Source of the DNA: Glutamicibacter sp. JL.03c
Lineage (GTDB): Bacteria; Actinomycetota; Actinomycetes; Actinomycetales; Micrococcaceae
Length of the DNA stretch: 64,000 nt
Reading direction: 5' to 3'
Assembly: GCF_025854375.1 (NCBI RefSeq)
Contig: NZ_CP107575.1
Span: 1,054,001-1,118,000 of the forward strand
Positions 41,550-50,525 of the stretch are shown in pieces. Within the stretch, counting starts at the first letter, position 1. Every line of letters starts with the position of its first letter. The notes below the pieces were generated by a model. It had not been told where the DNA came from, did no database searches, and worked only from the letters and a program-made list of their open reading frames with translations. The translations under genes were made by a program, and so were the position numbers.

Positions 41550-42308
41550 ATGAGTGCACAGATCAAGGTGGCCGTGCTCGGTGCGGCCGGACGAATGGGA
41601 GCTGAAGCGGTCAAGGCTGTTTCCGAAGCTCCCGATATGGAGTTGGTGGCCAGCCTGGGCCGAGGCGATGACCTCGCTCAAATTCTCGAAGCAGGGGCAA
41701 CCCACGTGGTTGACCTTTCGGTCCCTGCCGCTACTGAAGCCAACGTCCGGTTCGCAGTGGAAAACGGTCTTCACGCAGTGGTCGGAACAACCGGTTGGGA
41801 TGATGACCGTCGAGCCGAGCTCGATTCGCTGCTCAATGAGCACCCAGAAGCCGGTGTCTTGATTGCACCCAATTTCGCTTTGGGGTCCGTGCTGGCCAGC
41901 GCTTTCGCAGCGACTGCGTCGAAATATTTTGAATCCGTGGAAATCATCGAGCTGCATCATCCGAACAAGGTCGACGCGCCTAGCGGTACTGCGGTGCGCA
42001 CCGCAGAGCTTGTTGCCAAGTCTCGTGAAGCAGCCGGCGTCCCTGCCAGCCCGGATGCCACGGAAACCCAATTGGATGGAGCCCGCGGCTCGGTCGTCGA
42101 TGGAATCCACGTTCACTCCGTGCGACTGCGCGGCCTGGTGGCGCACCAGGAAGTCCTCCTTGGCGGCCCCGGGGAGCAACTGACCCTGCGGCATGATTCC
42201 TTTGACCGCGCCTCCTTCATGCCTGGTGTCCTCTTGGGCTTGCGCACGGTGGCGTCGCGTCCTGGGCTTACCTATGGGTTGGACGGCTATCTGGAGCTTG
42301 GCCAGTGA
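41550..42308 (+). CDS. dapB: 4-hydroxy-tetrahydrodipicolinate reductase
   Basis: A 252-residue enzyme of the lysine/diaminopimelate pathway, reducing HTPA to tetrahydrodipicolinate with NAD(P)H. The cofactor loop is VAVLGAAGRMGAEAV; VGTTGWD follows. The catalytic His-His and Lys are in IELHHPNKVDAPSGTAVRTAE, and the C-terminal dimerisation part ends in TYGLDGYLELGQ. ATG 41550 is chosen for the family N-terminus; an AGG lies nine bases upstream. It overlaps the next gene in GTGA. Confidence 0.96.
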   Translation: MSAQIKVAVLGAAGRMGAEAVKAVSEAPDMELVASLGRGDDLAQILEAGATHVVDLSVPAATEANVRFAVENGLHAVVGTTGWDDDRRAELDSLLNEHPEAGVLIAPNFALGSVLASAFAATASKYFESVEIIELHHPNKVDAPSGTAVRTAELVAKSREAAGVPASPDATETQLDGARGSVVDGIHVHSVRLRGLVAHQEVLLGGPGEQLTLRHDSFDRASFMPGVLLGLRTVASRPGLTYGLDGYLELGQ

Positions 42309-42757
42309 AAACCAAACTCTGGGTCTGCGGAATCCTGCTGCTTTTTGCACTGTACATCGGCATGACTTTCACCCAGGCCGTCCGTTTCTTGAGCACCGGC
42401 GAACTGATCGCCCAGGTCATGGGAGTGGCCATTTTGGTGATTCCGGCCTTTTGCACATGGGTTTTGATTCGCGAAGTTCTCTTCGGGCTGCGCACCGAAA
42501 AGATGGGCAAGTCCCTTGCCGCCGCCGGTGAGCTCCCGATGGACCTGCCTCGGATGCCTTCGGGACGTTTTGTTCGAGCAGCCGCTGATGAGGATTTTCC
42601 AAACCACCAGCGCGACGTGGAAGAGAACCCGGAATCCTGGAAGTCCTGGTATCGATTGGCGTTGGCCTATGAGGCCTGCGGCGATAAGACCCGGGCTCGC
42701 AAATCCATGCGCACCGCGATCCGCTACTGGCTGCAGGACACGAAGGTCAACGGCTAG
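42305..42757 (+). CDS. Membrane protein with C-terminal helical (TPR-like) repeat
   Basis: A 150-residue protein. Two transmembrane helices are seen, about residues 5-25 (LWVCGILLLFALYIGMTF) and 35-58. The cytoplasmic part contains NPESWKSWYRLALAYEACGDKTRARKSMRTAI, which reads like one tetratricopeptide-type helix pair. The GTG start overlaps the dapB stop, so it is translationally coupled. Small membrane proteins of this type follow dapB in many Micrococcaceae; function unknown. It is followed by a strong terminator. Confidence 0.78.
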   Translation: MKTKLWVCGILLLFALYIGMTFTQAVRFLSTGELIAQVMGVAILVIPAFCTWVLIREVLFGLRTEKMGKSLAAAGELPMDLPRMPSGRFVRAAADEDFPNHQRDVEENPESWKSWYRLALAYEACGDKTRARKSMRTAIRYWLQDTKVNG

Positions 42758-42781
42758 AGGATCTGAAACTCGAATCAAGCA

Positions 42782-42815
42782 AAGTGGCCAGGTACCCCTC
42801 GGGGCCTGGCCACTT
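42782..42815. terminator. Bidirectional terminator after the dapB operon
   Basis: AAGTGGCCAGG (42782-42792) pairs with CCTGGCCACTT (42805-42815), with CCCC/GGGG inside. It lies between convergent genes. Confidence 0.88.
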
Positions 42816-42862
42816 CTGCATTTGGTATTGATCATTGTGTGCAGTGCGCTGCACCGAGCATT

Positions 42863-43795
42863 CTAGAAGCGCGCTTTCCTCAGGAAGTTGTAGCCGACCT
42901 CTGCCGTTTGAAGGGGAGTGACGTCTGGCTGGTCGTTCTCGACAATGAATTCCTTGGGGCGATGAGCCGCAAAGATTCGCGAGAAGTCGATGGCTCCCGT
43001 GCCCAGGTCCGCGAAGCCGCCAGCGAGGTCCCGATCCTTGACGTGGTATTGCAAGGTTTGCTGCGGAGCCTGGGCGATCGTGTCGATGGCGAACTGAATT
43101 GGGTCGGTAGCCCCAACGCCTACACCAGCAGTTACGGCCCAGTACAAGTCGACTTCGAGGTGGACCAGATTTGGATCCAGTCGACTGGTGAAAATATCCC
43201 ATGGGGTTTCGCCGTTGCCAAGGTCCGTGGTGAATTCGTGTGCATGGTTGTGGTAGCCGTATTTCAAGCCGGCGCTCTTGGCTGCCGCCGCTTCAACATT
43301 CATTTGATCTGCCCAACGACGCCAATCGTCGCCGTTGCTGGAAACAAGGTACGGAACGTTGATGTATTTCTGCCCCAGGGTGAGGGCATCAGATAGCTTG
43401 GCATCAAGCGCTGCCGCGGAGTCGGTGATTCCTGTGTGGCTGGATGAAGGTGTGATCCCAAGCGAGTCCAGCGTTGCACGAAGTTCTTTGGCGCTGCGTC
43501 CATAGAATCCAGCTAGCTCAACCTTGGTGTAGCCGTAATCGGCAAGGGCCTTGAAAGTCCGATCAACTCCTGCACCATTCATGATGGAGCGAAGGGTGTA
43601 CAGCTGGATACTGATCTGCCCCGGTGGCACGGGACGACGGCCGACAGGTGAAGCGGTGGCAGGGGCCATTCCCATGCCCGCCAACCCCATGGTGGCACCC
43701 AACGCTGCAGCGCCGGCGAGGAAGCCGCGTCGGCCTACTTCCTTTTGTTCGAGGGAGCGCTTGAGAGCAGCAGAGCCATTAAAACCGAAGCACAT
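42863..43795 (-). CDS. Tat-exported sugar isomerase/epimerase-like protein (AP endonuclease 2 fold)
   Basis: A 310-residue TIM-barrel protein of the AP_endonuc_2 family. The N-terminus has a twin-arginine signal (VGRRGFLAGAAALGA), cleaved probably after ATAS near residue 49, so it acts outside the membrane. The barrel begins ISIQLYTLRSIM and has YGYHNHAHEF (metal/sugar-binding His), HLEVDLYWAV, YHVKDRD and FIVENDQ, giving the usual Glu/Asp/His metal site. Exported members of this family have been linked to 3-keto-glycoside breakdown. It lies next to the ROK cluster, and its upstream region has the ROK-type motif at 43917-43935. Confidence 0.85.
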   Translation of the reverse strand: MCFGFNGSAALKRSLEQKEVGRRGFLAGAAALGATMGLAGMGMAPATASPVGRRPVPPGQISIQLYTLRSIMNGAGVDRTFKALADYGYTKVELAGFYGRSAKELRATLDSLGITPSSSHTGITDSAAALDAKLSDALTLGQKYINVPYLVSSNGDDWRRWADQMNVEAAAAKSAGLKYGYHNHAHEFTTDLGNGETPWDIFTSRLDPNLVHLEVDLYWAVTAGVGVGATDPIQFAIDTIAQAPQQTLQYHVKDRDLAGGFADLGTGAIDFSRIFAAHRPKEFIVENDQPDVTPLQTAEVGYNFLRKARF

Positions 43796-43916
43796 AGTGA
43801 CGCCTTTCTAGCGTGCGGTTAACGCTAGATGCAACCAGCATCAGCGCTTTCGTCATGTGACGCACACAACACTATTTTCGGACTCTGTTGCCTGTCAAGC
43901 AAAAGTTGTCGATTTT

Positions 43917-43935
43917 CGACGAAAGTTCGTCGATT
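43917..43935. promoter_or_regulatory. Likely ROK operator A
   Basis: CGACGAA-AG-TTCGTCG is a 16-bp palindrome (43917-43932) overlapping AAGTTCGTCGATT, the same 13-mer found at 48078-48090. It lies upstream of the exported isomerase gene. Confidence 0.6.
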
Positions 43936-43943
43936 TCCGATGC

Positions 43944-45143
43944 CTAGAGCGGTTTTCCCGCATTCACCAGTGAATCAATATGTTCTGGTGACATGGCATG
44001 ATGAATCGCAAGCATGCAAGCGCCCAGAACGCCTGCATCAAGTCCGGAGCCTGACTGCACGATTCGCAGATGCTGGGTTGCAACGGGTATGGCTCGCGAG
44101 TAAACCATTTCGCGAATTCCTGCAATGAAGTGCTCGCCGGTAAGAGTCATTGAGCCACCGATAACGATTACCGAGGGATTGATGAGGCTAATGCAGGAGG
44201 ACAGTACCTCGCCTACATCGCGCCCGGCCTGCCGGACTGCCTGGACGGCCTGCGCGTTTCCTGATTTGACCAACTTGATTACGTCTTCGCTGGTATTCGC
44301 TTCATGGCCCTGAGCTCGTAATTTTGCTGCCACTGCGGGGCCCGAAGCGACGGCCTCTAAGCAATCCAGATTTCCACAATGGCAGGGGGCTCCGGTCCCG
44401 TTATGAATCCGAATATGGCCGATGTCGCCGGCAACACCGTCGGCGCCACGTTGCAATCGGCCGCTGGAAATAATCCCCGAACCGATGCCGGTGGCAATTT
44501 TGACGAAGAGCATGTTGTCCACGTCTGGCCATGACGCGTTGCGTTCTCCCAAGGCCATGATATTGACGTCGTTATCCACCAGAACGGGGACATGAAACTG
44601 TTCTTTGAGCAGTCCTGGAACATCGAAACCATTCCATCCAGGCATGATGGGGGGATTAAATGGACGGCCGGTACGGTGTTCAACCGGACCAGGCACGCCA
44701 ACGCCGACGGACAGCAGGTCGTCCAGCGAATGCGCCGATTCCTTGAGTAGTTTCTTTCCGAGCTTGACCGCCGCTTCCAAGACAGTTTCAGGTCCTTTGG
44801 AGACCTCGATGGACTGGCCGCCTTCTTTTATTCGGTGGCCCAGCAGGTCTGTAAGGGCAACTCGTACGTGCGAGGCGCCAATATCGATACCTAGCACGAC
44901 TTTGCTACCAGACTTCAGTGCAATCCGGGTGGAGGGGCGACCACCGGTCGAGACCGCGTCATCTACATATCCTACGAGGCCAATATCCATGAGGGCTTCG
45001 ATTCGAAGGGTTACCGTCGAGCGGGCCAAGCCCATGGCATCGGCAAGTTCGGTTCGCGTACGGGGGCGGCCGTCTCGCAGAAGTTGGAATAGCTCGCTGG
45101 CGCCTGAGCCGCTCAGGCCACTGAAGTTGCTTATGTCATTCAT
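43944..45143 (-). CDS. ROK-family transcriptional regulator
   Basis: A 399-residue regulator of the NagC/XylR group. The N-terminal winged helix (about 10-75) has RPRTRTELADAMGLARSTVTLRIEALMDIGLV. The ROK sugar-kinase-like domain follows with GIDIGASHVRVALTD, GVGVPGPVEHRTG and the zinc motif GAPCHCGNLDCLEAVASG. It likely represses the adjacent sugar ABC operon and is relieved by a sugar ligand. Start at 45143. It is oriented with the permease and ATPase genes but has a separate region between (45144-45438). Confidence 0.92.
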   Translation of the reverse strand: MNDISNFSGLSGSGASELFQLLRDGRPRTRTELADAMGLARSTVTLRIEALMDIGLVGYVDDAVSTGGRPSTRIALKSGSKVVLGIDIGASHVRVALTDLLGHRIKEGGQSIEVSKGPETVLEAAVKLGKKLLKESAHSLDDLLSVGVGVPGPVEHRTGRPFNPPIMPGWNGFDVPGLLKEQFHVPVLVDNDVNIMALGERNASWPDVDNMLFVKIATGIGSGIISSGRLQRGADGVAGDIGHIRIHNGTGAPCHCGNLDCLEAVASGPAVAAKLRAQGHEANTSEDVIKLVKSGNAQAVQAVRQAGRDVGEVLSSCISLINPSVIVIGGSMTLTGEHFIAGIREMVYSRAIPVATQHLRIVQSGSGLDAGVLGACMLAIHHAMSPEHIDSLVNAGKPL

Positions 45144-45305
45144 CGACTCATTACACCATACAAATCGACACAACTGTGTCCTGAGCACGCCATTGACTGA
45201 ATTTCACGTCCTATTCCAAGACTGCCTGGGAACACCAGTGAAAAAGCACCGTTTACGCGGTCCAGACTTCGCAAGCTGTCGCAGCCCGTTGGGCAAGCAC
45301 AGGCA

Positions 45306-45354
45306 GCGGGCCCAGTACGGGTCGAAGGATTCTCGATCTTGATCCTGGGCCCGC
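45306..45354 (-). terminator. Possible terminator of the ABC permease gene
   Basis: GCGGGCCCAG (45306-45315) pairs with CTGGGCCCGC (45345-45354) around a 29-base loop. It lies 85 bases past the permease stop on the minus strand; a long loop and no T tract lower confidence. Confidence 0.45.
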
Positions 45355-45438
45355 CGGCACTGCGTAATCACGGATTCGCAAGGGGGATGAAGTTGGCATA
45401 CATGTCGCGAGGCTCCACTGAATGAGGAGAGGTTACTA

Positions 45439-46524
45439 CTACGCCGAGGGTTGTTTCCTTGCACTACGTGCCTTGCGTGACGCAAAACGCTGCTGGAGCA
45501 AGACCGCGAGCACAATGATGGCGCCCTTGGCCAAAGCCTGGACAGAGGTGTCCATGTTGTTCTGGGTAAACACATTGGTCAGTGTGCTGAATATCAGAAC
45601 ACCAATGACAGTCCCGATGATGGTTCCACGGCCGCCGATGAGCAGTGTTCCACCGACTACGACAGCCGCGATCGCGTCAAGCTCATAGAGGTAGCCATGC
45701 GTTGAAGTACCCGAAGTTGTGCGCCCCATCATCATCACTCCGGCGATACCGGCGGTGATACCAACAAGTACGTAAAGGGAGACAATATGCCTTTTGACTT
45801 TAATACCTGCCAAACGGGAGGCTTCCAAATTTCCACCGATGGCGACGGTCCGCCGGCCAAAGGTCGTGCGGTTCAGGAGGAACCAACCTGCTGCAGCCGT
45901 TACTGCAAAGATCCAGACGAGTACAGGAATTCCCAGGAAATCTGCCCGCATGAATTTGGTGAAGTCGGTGTTCGTCACCAACAGGGTACGGCGTTCCGAG
46001 ATGATCTCAGCTAGTCCGCGTGCGGCAACAAGCGTCGCCAGAGTAGCAATGAAGGCCACAACGTTGCCGTAGGCGATGACCACTCCGTTGATGAGTCCGG
46101 CCAATGCGCCTACCAGAAGGGCGGCGAGAACCATAAGGAGCCATGTGGATTCGGAGGCTGCAGCTTGTACAGCGGTGAGGCTGCCGACAACGGAGGTCAG
46201 ACCCAGGACCGACCCCACGGAGAGGTCGATACCGCCGGCCGTAATCACGAAGGTGACCCCGATGCTCAACACGCCGATGATCGAAGCATGCCGCAAAATG
46301 ACAAGCAAATTTTCGGATGAAGCGAACCTGTCGCCACTGGTGATAATGCCGATCAGTACCAGTACCACCAGTGCTACAACTAGGCCCAGGCTGCGCCCTG
46401 CCGCACCGTGGAGCAGAAACTGCGCTATCCCACCGGATTCGGCAGAGCCATCGGCGCCCTTGGTTGATGCCGAAGCCGGCTGGTCTTGTGGTTGCTGAGC
46501 GACCTGCGCCTCTTGCTTGCTCAC
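45439..46524 (-). CDS. Sugar ABC transporter permease (RbsC-like)
   Basis: A 361-residue inner-membrane permease of the CUT2 class. About ten hydrophobic segments follow a polar 35-residue N-terminus. Family signatures: VTFVITAGGIDLSVGSVLGLTSVVGSLTA and NVVAFIATLATLVAARGLAEIIS, and FGRRTVAIGGNLEASRLAGIKV, the EAA-like loop that contacts the ATPase. It forms the channel for a monosaccharide or polyol. Its start overlaps the ATPase stop by four bases. Confidence 0.93.
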   Translation of the reverse strand: MSKQEAQVAQQPQDQPASASTKGADGSAESGGIAQFLLHGAAGRSLGLVVALVVLVLIGIITSGDRFASSENLLVILRHASIIGVLSIGVTFVITAGGIDLSVGSVLGLTSVVGSLTAVQAAASESTWLLMVLAALLVGALAGLINGVVIAYGNVVAFIATLATLVAARGLAEIISERRTLLVTNTDFTKFMRADFLGIPVLVWIFAVTAAAGWFLLNRTTFGRRTVAIGGNLEASRLAGIKVKRHIVSLYVLVGITAGIAGVMMMGRTTSGTSTHGYLYELDAIAAVVVGGTLLIGGRGTIIGTVIGVLIFSTLTNVFTQNNMDTSVQALAKGAIIVLAVLLQQRFASRKARSARKQPSA

Positions 46525-48041
46525 GCGGCACTTCCCTTCATGACTAGGTCGAGCACACCGTGCTCGTCAATTTCGGTTGCTGTTTTCTGGGCCAGGACCT
46601 GACCGTTATCAATGACCAAGACATTATTTGAGAGACCAAGAACCTCTTCAATCTCGCTGGAAATGATAATGATGGCCGTCCCGGCATCGGCCAGTCGCCG
46701 GATGAGTGTATAGATTTCTGCACGAGCTCCCACATCAACGCCCCGAGTAGGCTCATCGAGTAGCAGGACGGTCGTACCGTGCACCAGCCAACGGGCCAAT
46801 AGGATTTTTTGTTGGTTTCCGCCAGAAAGGGTTCTCGCGGGTCGCTGCGGGTCGGCTGGACGGAGTTCCAGGGCATCAATTTGCTCGAGGGCTGCCCGCC
46901 GCTCTGCCGCTTCATCCAGTAATCCGGTGCGCGCGAAACGCTCGAAGGTGGATAGCGTGACATTTTTATAGATAGGTTCATCCAGGATGAGCCCCTGGCT
47001 CTTTCGCTCTTCCGGCGACAAACCGATTCCTGCATCCACGGCCGAAGCGACGGATCCAGGCACGAGTTGTTTGCCGTTGACCGACACCTGTCCAGAGGTA
47101 GCTTTGCGTGCTCCATAGATGGTTTCGATAATTTCCGATCGCTGTGATCCGACAAGGCCAGCAAAGCCAAGGATTTCACCAGCTCGCACGTCAAAACTGA
47201 GCTTTTCGAAATGACCTGCAAGTTCTAGATCGGCAACTTCCAGAACCACTTGAGCATCGGCTGCCAGAGAGGCACGTTCCGGGAAGGCATTTGCGACATC
47301 GCGGCCGGTCATTCTGCGAATCAGTTCAGCCTTCGGAGTTTGCTCAACATCAAGATTATTGGCGGTACTTTGACCGTCCTTGATTACCGAAATTCGGTCG
47401 CCGATTTCTCGGATCTCTTCCAGACGATGAGAAATGTAGACCACCGCGATGCCTTGTGACGTCAGTTCGCGTACCACTCTGAACAAATTCTGCACTTCGC
47501 CAGCATCAAGAATGGCGCTAGGTTCATCCATAATGATCAGCTTCGTGTCTCGCGACAGAGCCCGAGCCATACTCACGATTTGCTTATTGGCCGCCGAGAG
47601 GGAACCAACTTCGCGTGATGGGGATAGCTTGCCGTGGCCCAGCCTTTGCAAGAGCGACCGGGCTATTGAGTTGGCCTTCTTGACGTGCAGAACACCACCG
47701 GTTGCCTGTTCATGTCCGAGGAAAATGTTCTCGGCAATGCTTAGACCGTCGACCACGTCAAGTTCCTGATACATGGTTGCAATACCTAAAGACAAAGCGG
47801 CAGTTGGGTTGGAAAGTTCTACTTTCTCGCCTTCCCACAAGATTTCCCCAGTATCGGGCGTGTGCACGCCGGACAGGGTTTTGATCAGGGTGGATTTGCC
47901 AGCGCCGTTTTGTCCCATGACGCAGTGAACTTCACCTGGGAGCACGGATAAATTGACGCCCTTGAGTGCTTGAACGGCTCCGAATCGCTTCGTGAGACCG
48001 CGTACCTCTAGGAGCGGACGGGTGTTTTCATCTTGCATCAT
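46521..48041 (-). CDS. Sugar ABC transporter ATP-binding protein (RbsA/MglA-like)
   Basis: A 506-residue double ATPase of the CUT2 class. First half: Walker A GQNGAGKST, degenerate signature SLSAANKQIVSMARAL, Walker B LIIMDEPSA. Second half (from about 255): a degenerate Walker A region (GFAGLVGSQRSE), an intact signature LSGGNQQKILLARW and Walker B VLLLDEPTRGVD. This asymmetry is normal for RbsA. It energises uptake with the adjacent permease and the binding protein encoded divergently. Two adjacent ATGs (48041, 48038) may start it. Confidence 0.95.
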   Translation of the reverse strand: MMQDENTRPLLEVRGLTKRFGAVQALKGVNLSVLPGEVHCVMGQNGAGKSTLIKTLSGVHTPDTGEILWEGEKVELSNPTAALSLGIATMYQELDVVDGLSIAENIFLGHEQATGGVLHVKKANSIARSLLQRLGHGKLSPSREVGSLSAANKQIVSMARALSRDTKLIIMDEPSAILDAGEVQNLFRVVRELTSQGIAVVYISHRLEEIREIGDRISVIKDGQSTANNLDVEQTPKAELIRRMTGRDVANAFPERASLAADAQVVLEVADLELAGHFEKLSFDVRAGEILGFAGLVGSQRSEIIETIYGARKATSGQVSVNGKQLVPGSVASAVDAGIGLSPEERKSQGLILDEPIYKNVTLSTFERFARTGLLDEAAERRAALEQIDALELRPADPQRPARTLSGGNQQKILLARWLVHGTTVLLLDEPTRGVDVGARAEIYTLIRRLADAGTAIIIISSEIEEVLGLSNNVLVIDNGQVLAQKTATEIDEHGVLDLVMKGSAA

Positions 48042-48076
48042 GTGATGAAACTAACACATTATGTCGGCAATCGGTA

Positions 48077-48103
48077 GAAGTTCGTCGATTATCTTCGAAC
48101 TTC
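48077..48103. promoter_or_regulatory. Likely ROK operator B
   Basis: GAAGTTCG (48077-48084) and CGAACTTC (48096-48103) form an 8-base inverted repeat. The left arm continues into TCGATT, giving AAGTTCGTCGATT as at operator A. It lies in the divergent region of the ATPase and binding-protein genes. Confidence 0.68.
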
Positions 48104-48192
48104 TGTTATTGTGACAATAGTCACGCTTGCTAGTGGCCGAATTGGTCGGCTTCACACAGCGGCGCTGCACCTAACTCACTGAGGAGAGAGAC

Positions 48193-49236
48193 ATGTTTGC
48201 GGTTCGTTCAGGACGGAAAATGCTTGTCACAACTGGCGCCCTTCTGGCGGCAGGCGCGTTGATCACCGGCTGCTCGTCGGGCTCAAGCGACTCAAGTGCC
48301 CAGCCTTCAAATGCTTCGAGCGAAGGAAACGCGGCGGCTGGCGATGAAGTCGTCATTGGATTCTCTGGCCCTGCGGCCGACCATGGTTGGCTTGGCGCAA
48401 TCAACTCTGCAGCCATTGCGCAAGGCGATTCGCTGGAAGACGTCGACCTGCGCGTGGCGGAGGGAACAAATGACGCAAACCTGCAGATTAGTCAGGTAGA
48501 GCAGTTCATCAACGACAAGGTCGATGCGATTGTGCTTCTGCCTACCGATGGCGCTGCCTTGACTGCTGTCGCAACCAAAGCCATGGAAGCCGGGATTCCG
48601 GTGATCAATGTAGACCGAGAGTTCTCGAACCCAGCGGCCGCCCGCACCACAATTTTGGGTGACAACTACGGTATGGGCCGAAGCGCAGGCGAATACATCT
48701 GCGAGCGCCTGGGGGACAAGCCGGATGCAGTCGTGGCAGAAATTCCTGGAGTGGATTCTCTGCCCCTGACCCAGGACCGCAGCAAAGGCTTTGCTGACGC
48801 GCTGAAGACCTGTGGCTTGGACGTCGATAACCGCGTGCCTGCTGACTTCACGGTCGCCGGTGGCGAAGCAGCGGCATCGCAGTTGCTCTCCGCGGCACCG
48901 AAGATCGATGCCATCTGGAATCACGATGATGACCAGGGCCATGGCGTGCTCGCGGCCATCGACAGCGCTGGCCGCGATGAATTCTTCATGGTCGGTGGTG
49001 CTGGTTCCAAAAATGCCATGGATCTGATCAAGGGCGGTGAATCAGTGCTGGAAGCCACGGTTCTCTACCCATCCACCCAGGCCGCAGACGGTGTTCGCCT
49101 GGCACGACTGATCGCGCAGAACAAGGCCATGAGCGATCTGGTCGAAGTAGAGGTGCCCAAGCGCATCGTTCTGAACGCGCCCGTCGTAACTTCGGAAAAT
49201 GTCGACCAGTATCTGCCGACGGCATTCACCTCCTAG
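48193..49236 (+). CDS. Sugar ABC transporter substrate-binding lipoprotein
   Basis: A 347-residue periplasmic-binding-protein type I (ribose/galactose type). Signal peptide with lipobox ALITGC at about residue 28, a Ser-rich linker, then VVIGFSGPAADHGWLGAINSAA, KVDAIVLLPTDGAAL, GIPVINVDREF, and IDAIWNHDDDQGHGVLAAI. The residues suit a monosaccharide or cyclitol ligand. AGGAGAG lies about seven bases before the ATG. It heads the plus-strand arm of the ROK cluster, followed by the oxidoreductase gene. Confidence 0.93.
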   Translation: MFAVRSGRKMLVTTGALLAAGALITGCSSGSSDSSAQPSNASSEGNAAAGDEVVIGFSGPAADHGWLGAINSAAIAQGDSLEDVDLRVAEGTNDANLQISQVEQFINDKVDAIVLLPTDGAALTAVATKAMEAGIPVINVDREFSNPAAARTTILGDNYGMGRSAGEYICERLGDKPDAVVAEIPGVDSLPLTQDRSKGFADALKTCGLDVDNRVPADFTVAGGEAAASQLLSAAPKIDAIWNHDDDQGHGVLAAIDSAGRDEFFMVGGAGSKNAMDLIKGGESVLEATVLYPSTQAADGVRLARLIAQNKAMSDLVEVEVPKRIVLNAPVVTSENVDQYLPTAFTS

Positions 49237-49326
49237 CTAGAAAACAATTGGGTTCGGGGCAACGGACGTCATGCACCACGCTGCCCCGAACGCTATCCCA
49301 TGAAGATCCACAGCAGGAGGAAACAC

Positions 49327-50475
49327 ATGCCCAACCAAAAGCCAGCCCTCAAAATCGCCCTCATCGGGCACGGATTCATGGGTGCTGCGCATTCACAAGG
49401 ATGGCGAGTCGCGCCAAGGTTTTTTGACCTTCCATTTCAACCAGAAATGACACTGCTGGTTGGCCGCAACCCAGCCGGCGTCGACGCTGCTGCGGAAAAA
49501 TGGGGCTGGGCTGAAACGTCAACAGACTGGCGCACAGCCGTAGAACGCGAAGACATTGACGTAGTCGATATTGTCACGCCGGGAAATTCTCATGCGGAAA
49601 TAGCCATTGCCGCCTTGGCTGCCGGCAAGCACGTCCTGTGCGAAAAGCCTTTGGCCAACACCCTTGAAGAGGCCGAAGCCATGGCTGCCGCAGCCCGCAA
49701 CGCAGATAAGGGTGTCCAGGCGATGGTCGGATTCACCTACCGCAGGGTGCCCGCTGCTACCTTTGCCCGTGACCTGGTGGCCAGCGGAGCGATCGGGCAA
49801 GTGCGCCAGGTGCGCGCCGCCTATCTGCAAGATTGGCTGCACGATGATCGTTCGCCGTTGACTTGGCGGCTGCAAAAGGAGCACGCCGGCACCGGCGCCC
49901 TGGGGGACATCGGGGCCCATGCCGTGGACCTTTCCCAGTTCATCACCGGCCAGAAGGTTGTTGGAGTAAGCGGCCTGCTGCAGACTTTTGTCGACGAACG
50001 CCCGTTGCTCGATGCACCCACGCAGCTGGGACCGGTGAGCGTGGATGACGCTGCAGCGTTCACGGCTCGATTTGATGGCGGAATTCTCGGCACATTCGAG
50101 GCGACCCGCATGGCCACCGGGCGCAAGAATTCATTGCGCATTGAGGTCTCGGGCTCCAAGGGGGCAATTTCCTTTGACCTGGAGAACTACAATTCGCTGG
50201 GCTACTACGATGCAACTGCAACCGCCACCCGTCAAGGATTCACACAAATTATGGTGACTGAACCGGAGCATCCCTACATCTCTGCCTGGTGGCCCACTGG
50301 ACATACGCTGGGGTATGAGCACGGATTTGTCCACCAGGCCAAGGACTTCATTGATGCCATCGGGGCCGGCCAGCAGCCAAAGCCGTCTTTCGATGACGGG
50401 CATCAAGTGCAGTGCGTCTTGGACGCGGTCCAGCGCAGTGCGGCCAACAACAGCACATGGACCACCACGGCATAA
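49327..50475 (+). CDS. Gfo/Idh/MocA family oxidoreductase
   Basis: A 382-residue NAD(P)-dependent sugar or cyclitol dehydrogenase. The Rossmann part starts LKIALIGHGFMGAAHSQGW and includes VDIVTPGNSHAEIAIAALAAGKHVLCEKPLA with the conserved Glu-Lys-Pro. The C-terminal alpha/beta domain contains GALGDIGAHAVDLSQFI (catalytic D-x3-H). Likely oxidises a hydroxyl of the imported sugar, often C3. AGGAGG lies eight bases before ATG 49327. It is co-transcribed with the isomerase gene that begins 50 bases downstream. Confidence 0.93.
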   Translation: MPNQKPALKIALIGHGFMGAAHSQGWRVAPRFFDLPFQPEMTLLVGRNPAGVDAAAEKWGWAETSTDWRTAVEREDIDVVDIVTPGNSHAEIAIAALAAGKHVLCEKPLANTLEEAEAMAAAARNADKGVQAMVGFTYRRVPAATFARDLVASGAIGQVRQVRAAYLQDWLHDDRSPLTWRLQKEHAGTGALGDIGAHAVDLSQFITGQKVVGVSGLLQTFVDERPLLDAPTQLGPVSVDDAAAFTARFDGGILGTFEATRMATGRKNSLRIEVSGSKGAISFDLENYNSLGYYDATATATRQGFTQIMVTEPEHPYISAWWPTGHTLGYEHGFVHQAKDFIDAIGAGQQPKPSFDDGHQVQCVLDAVQRSAANNSTWTTTA

Positions 50476-50525
50476 GGAACACCCCAAGACAGCAAAAACA
50501 AACCAAACGAATAAGGAGCCAACGG

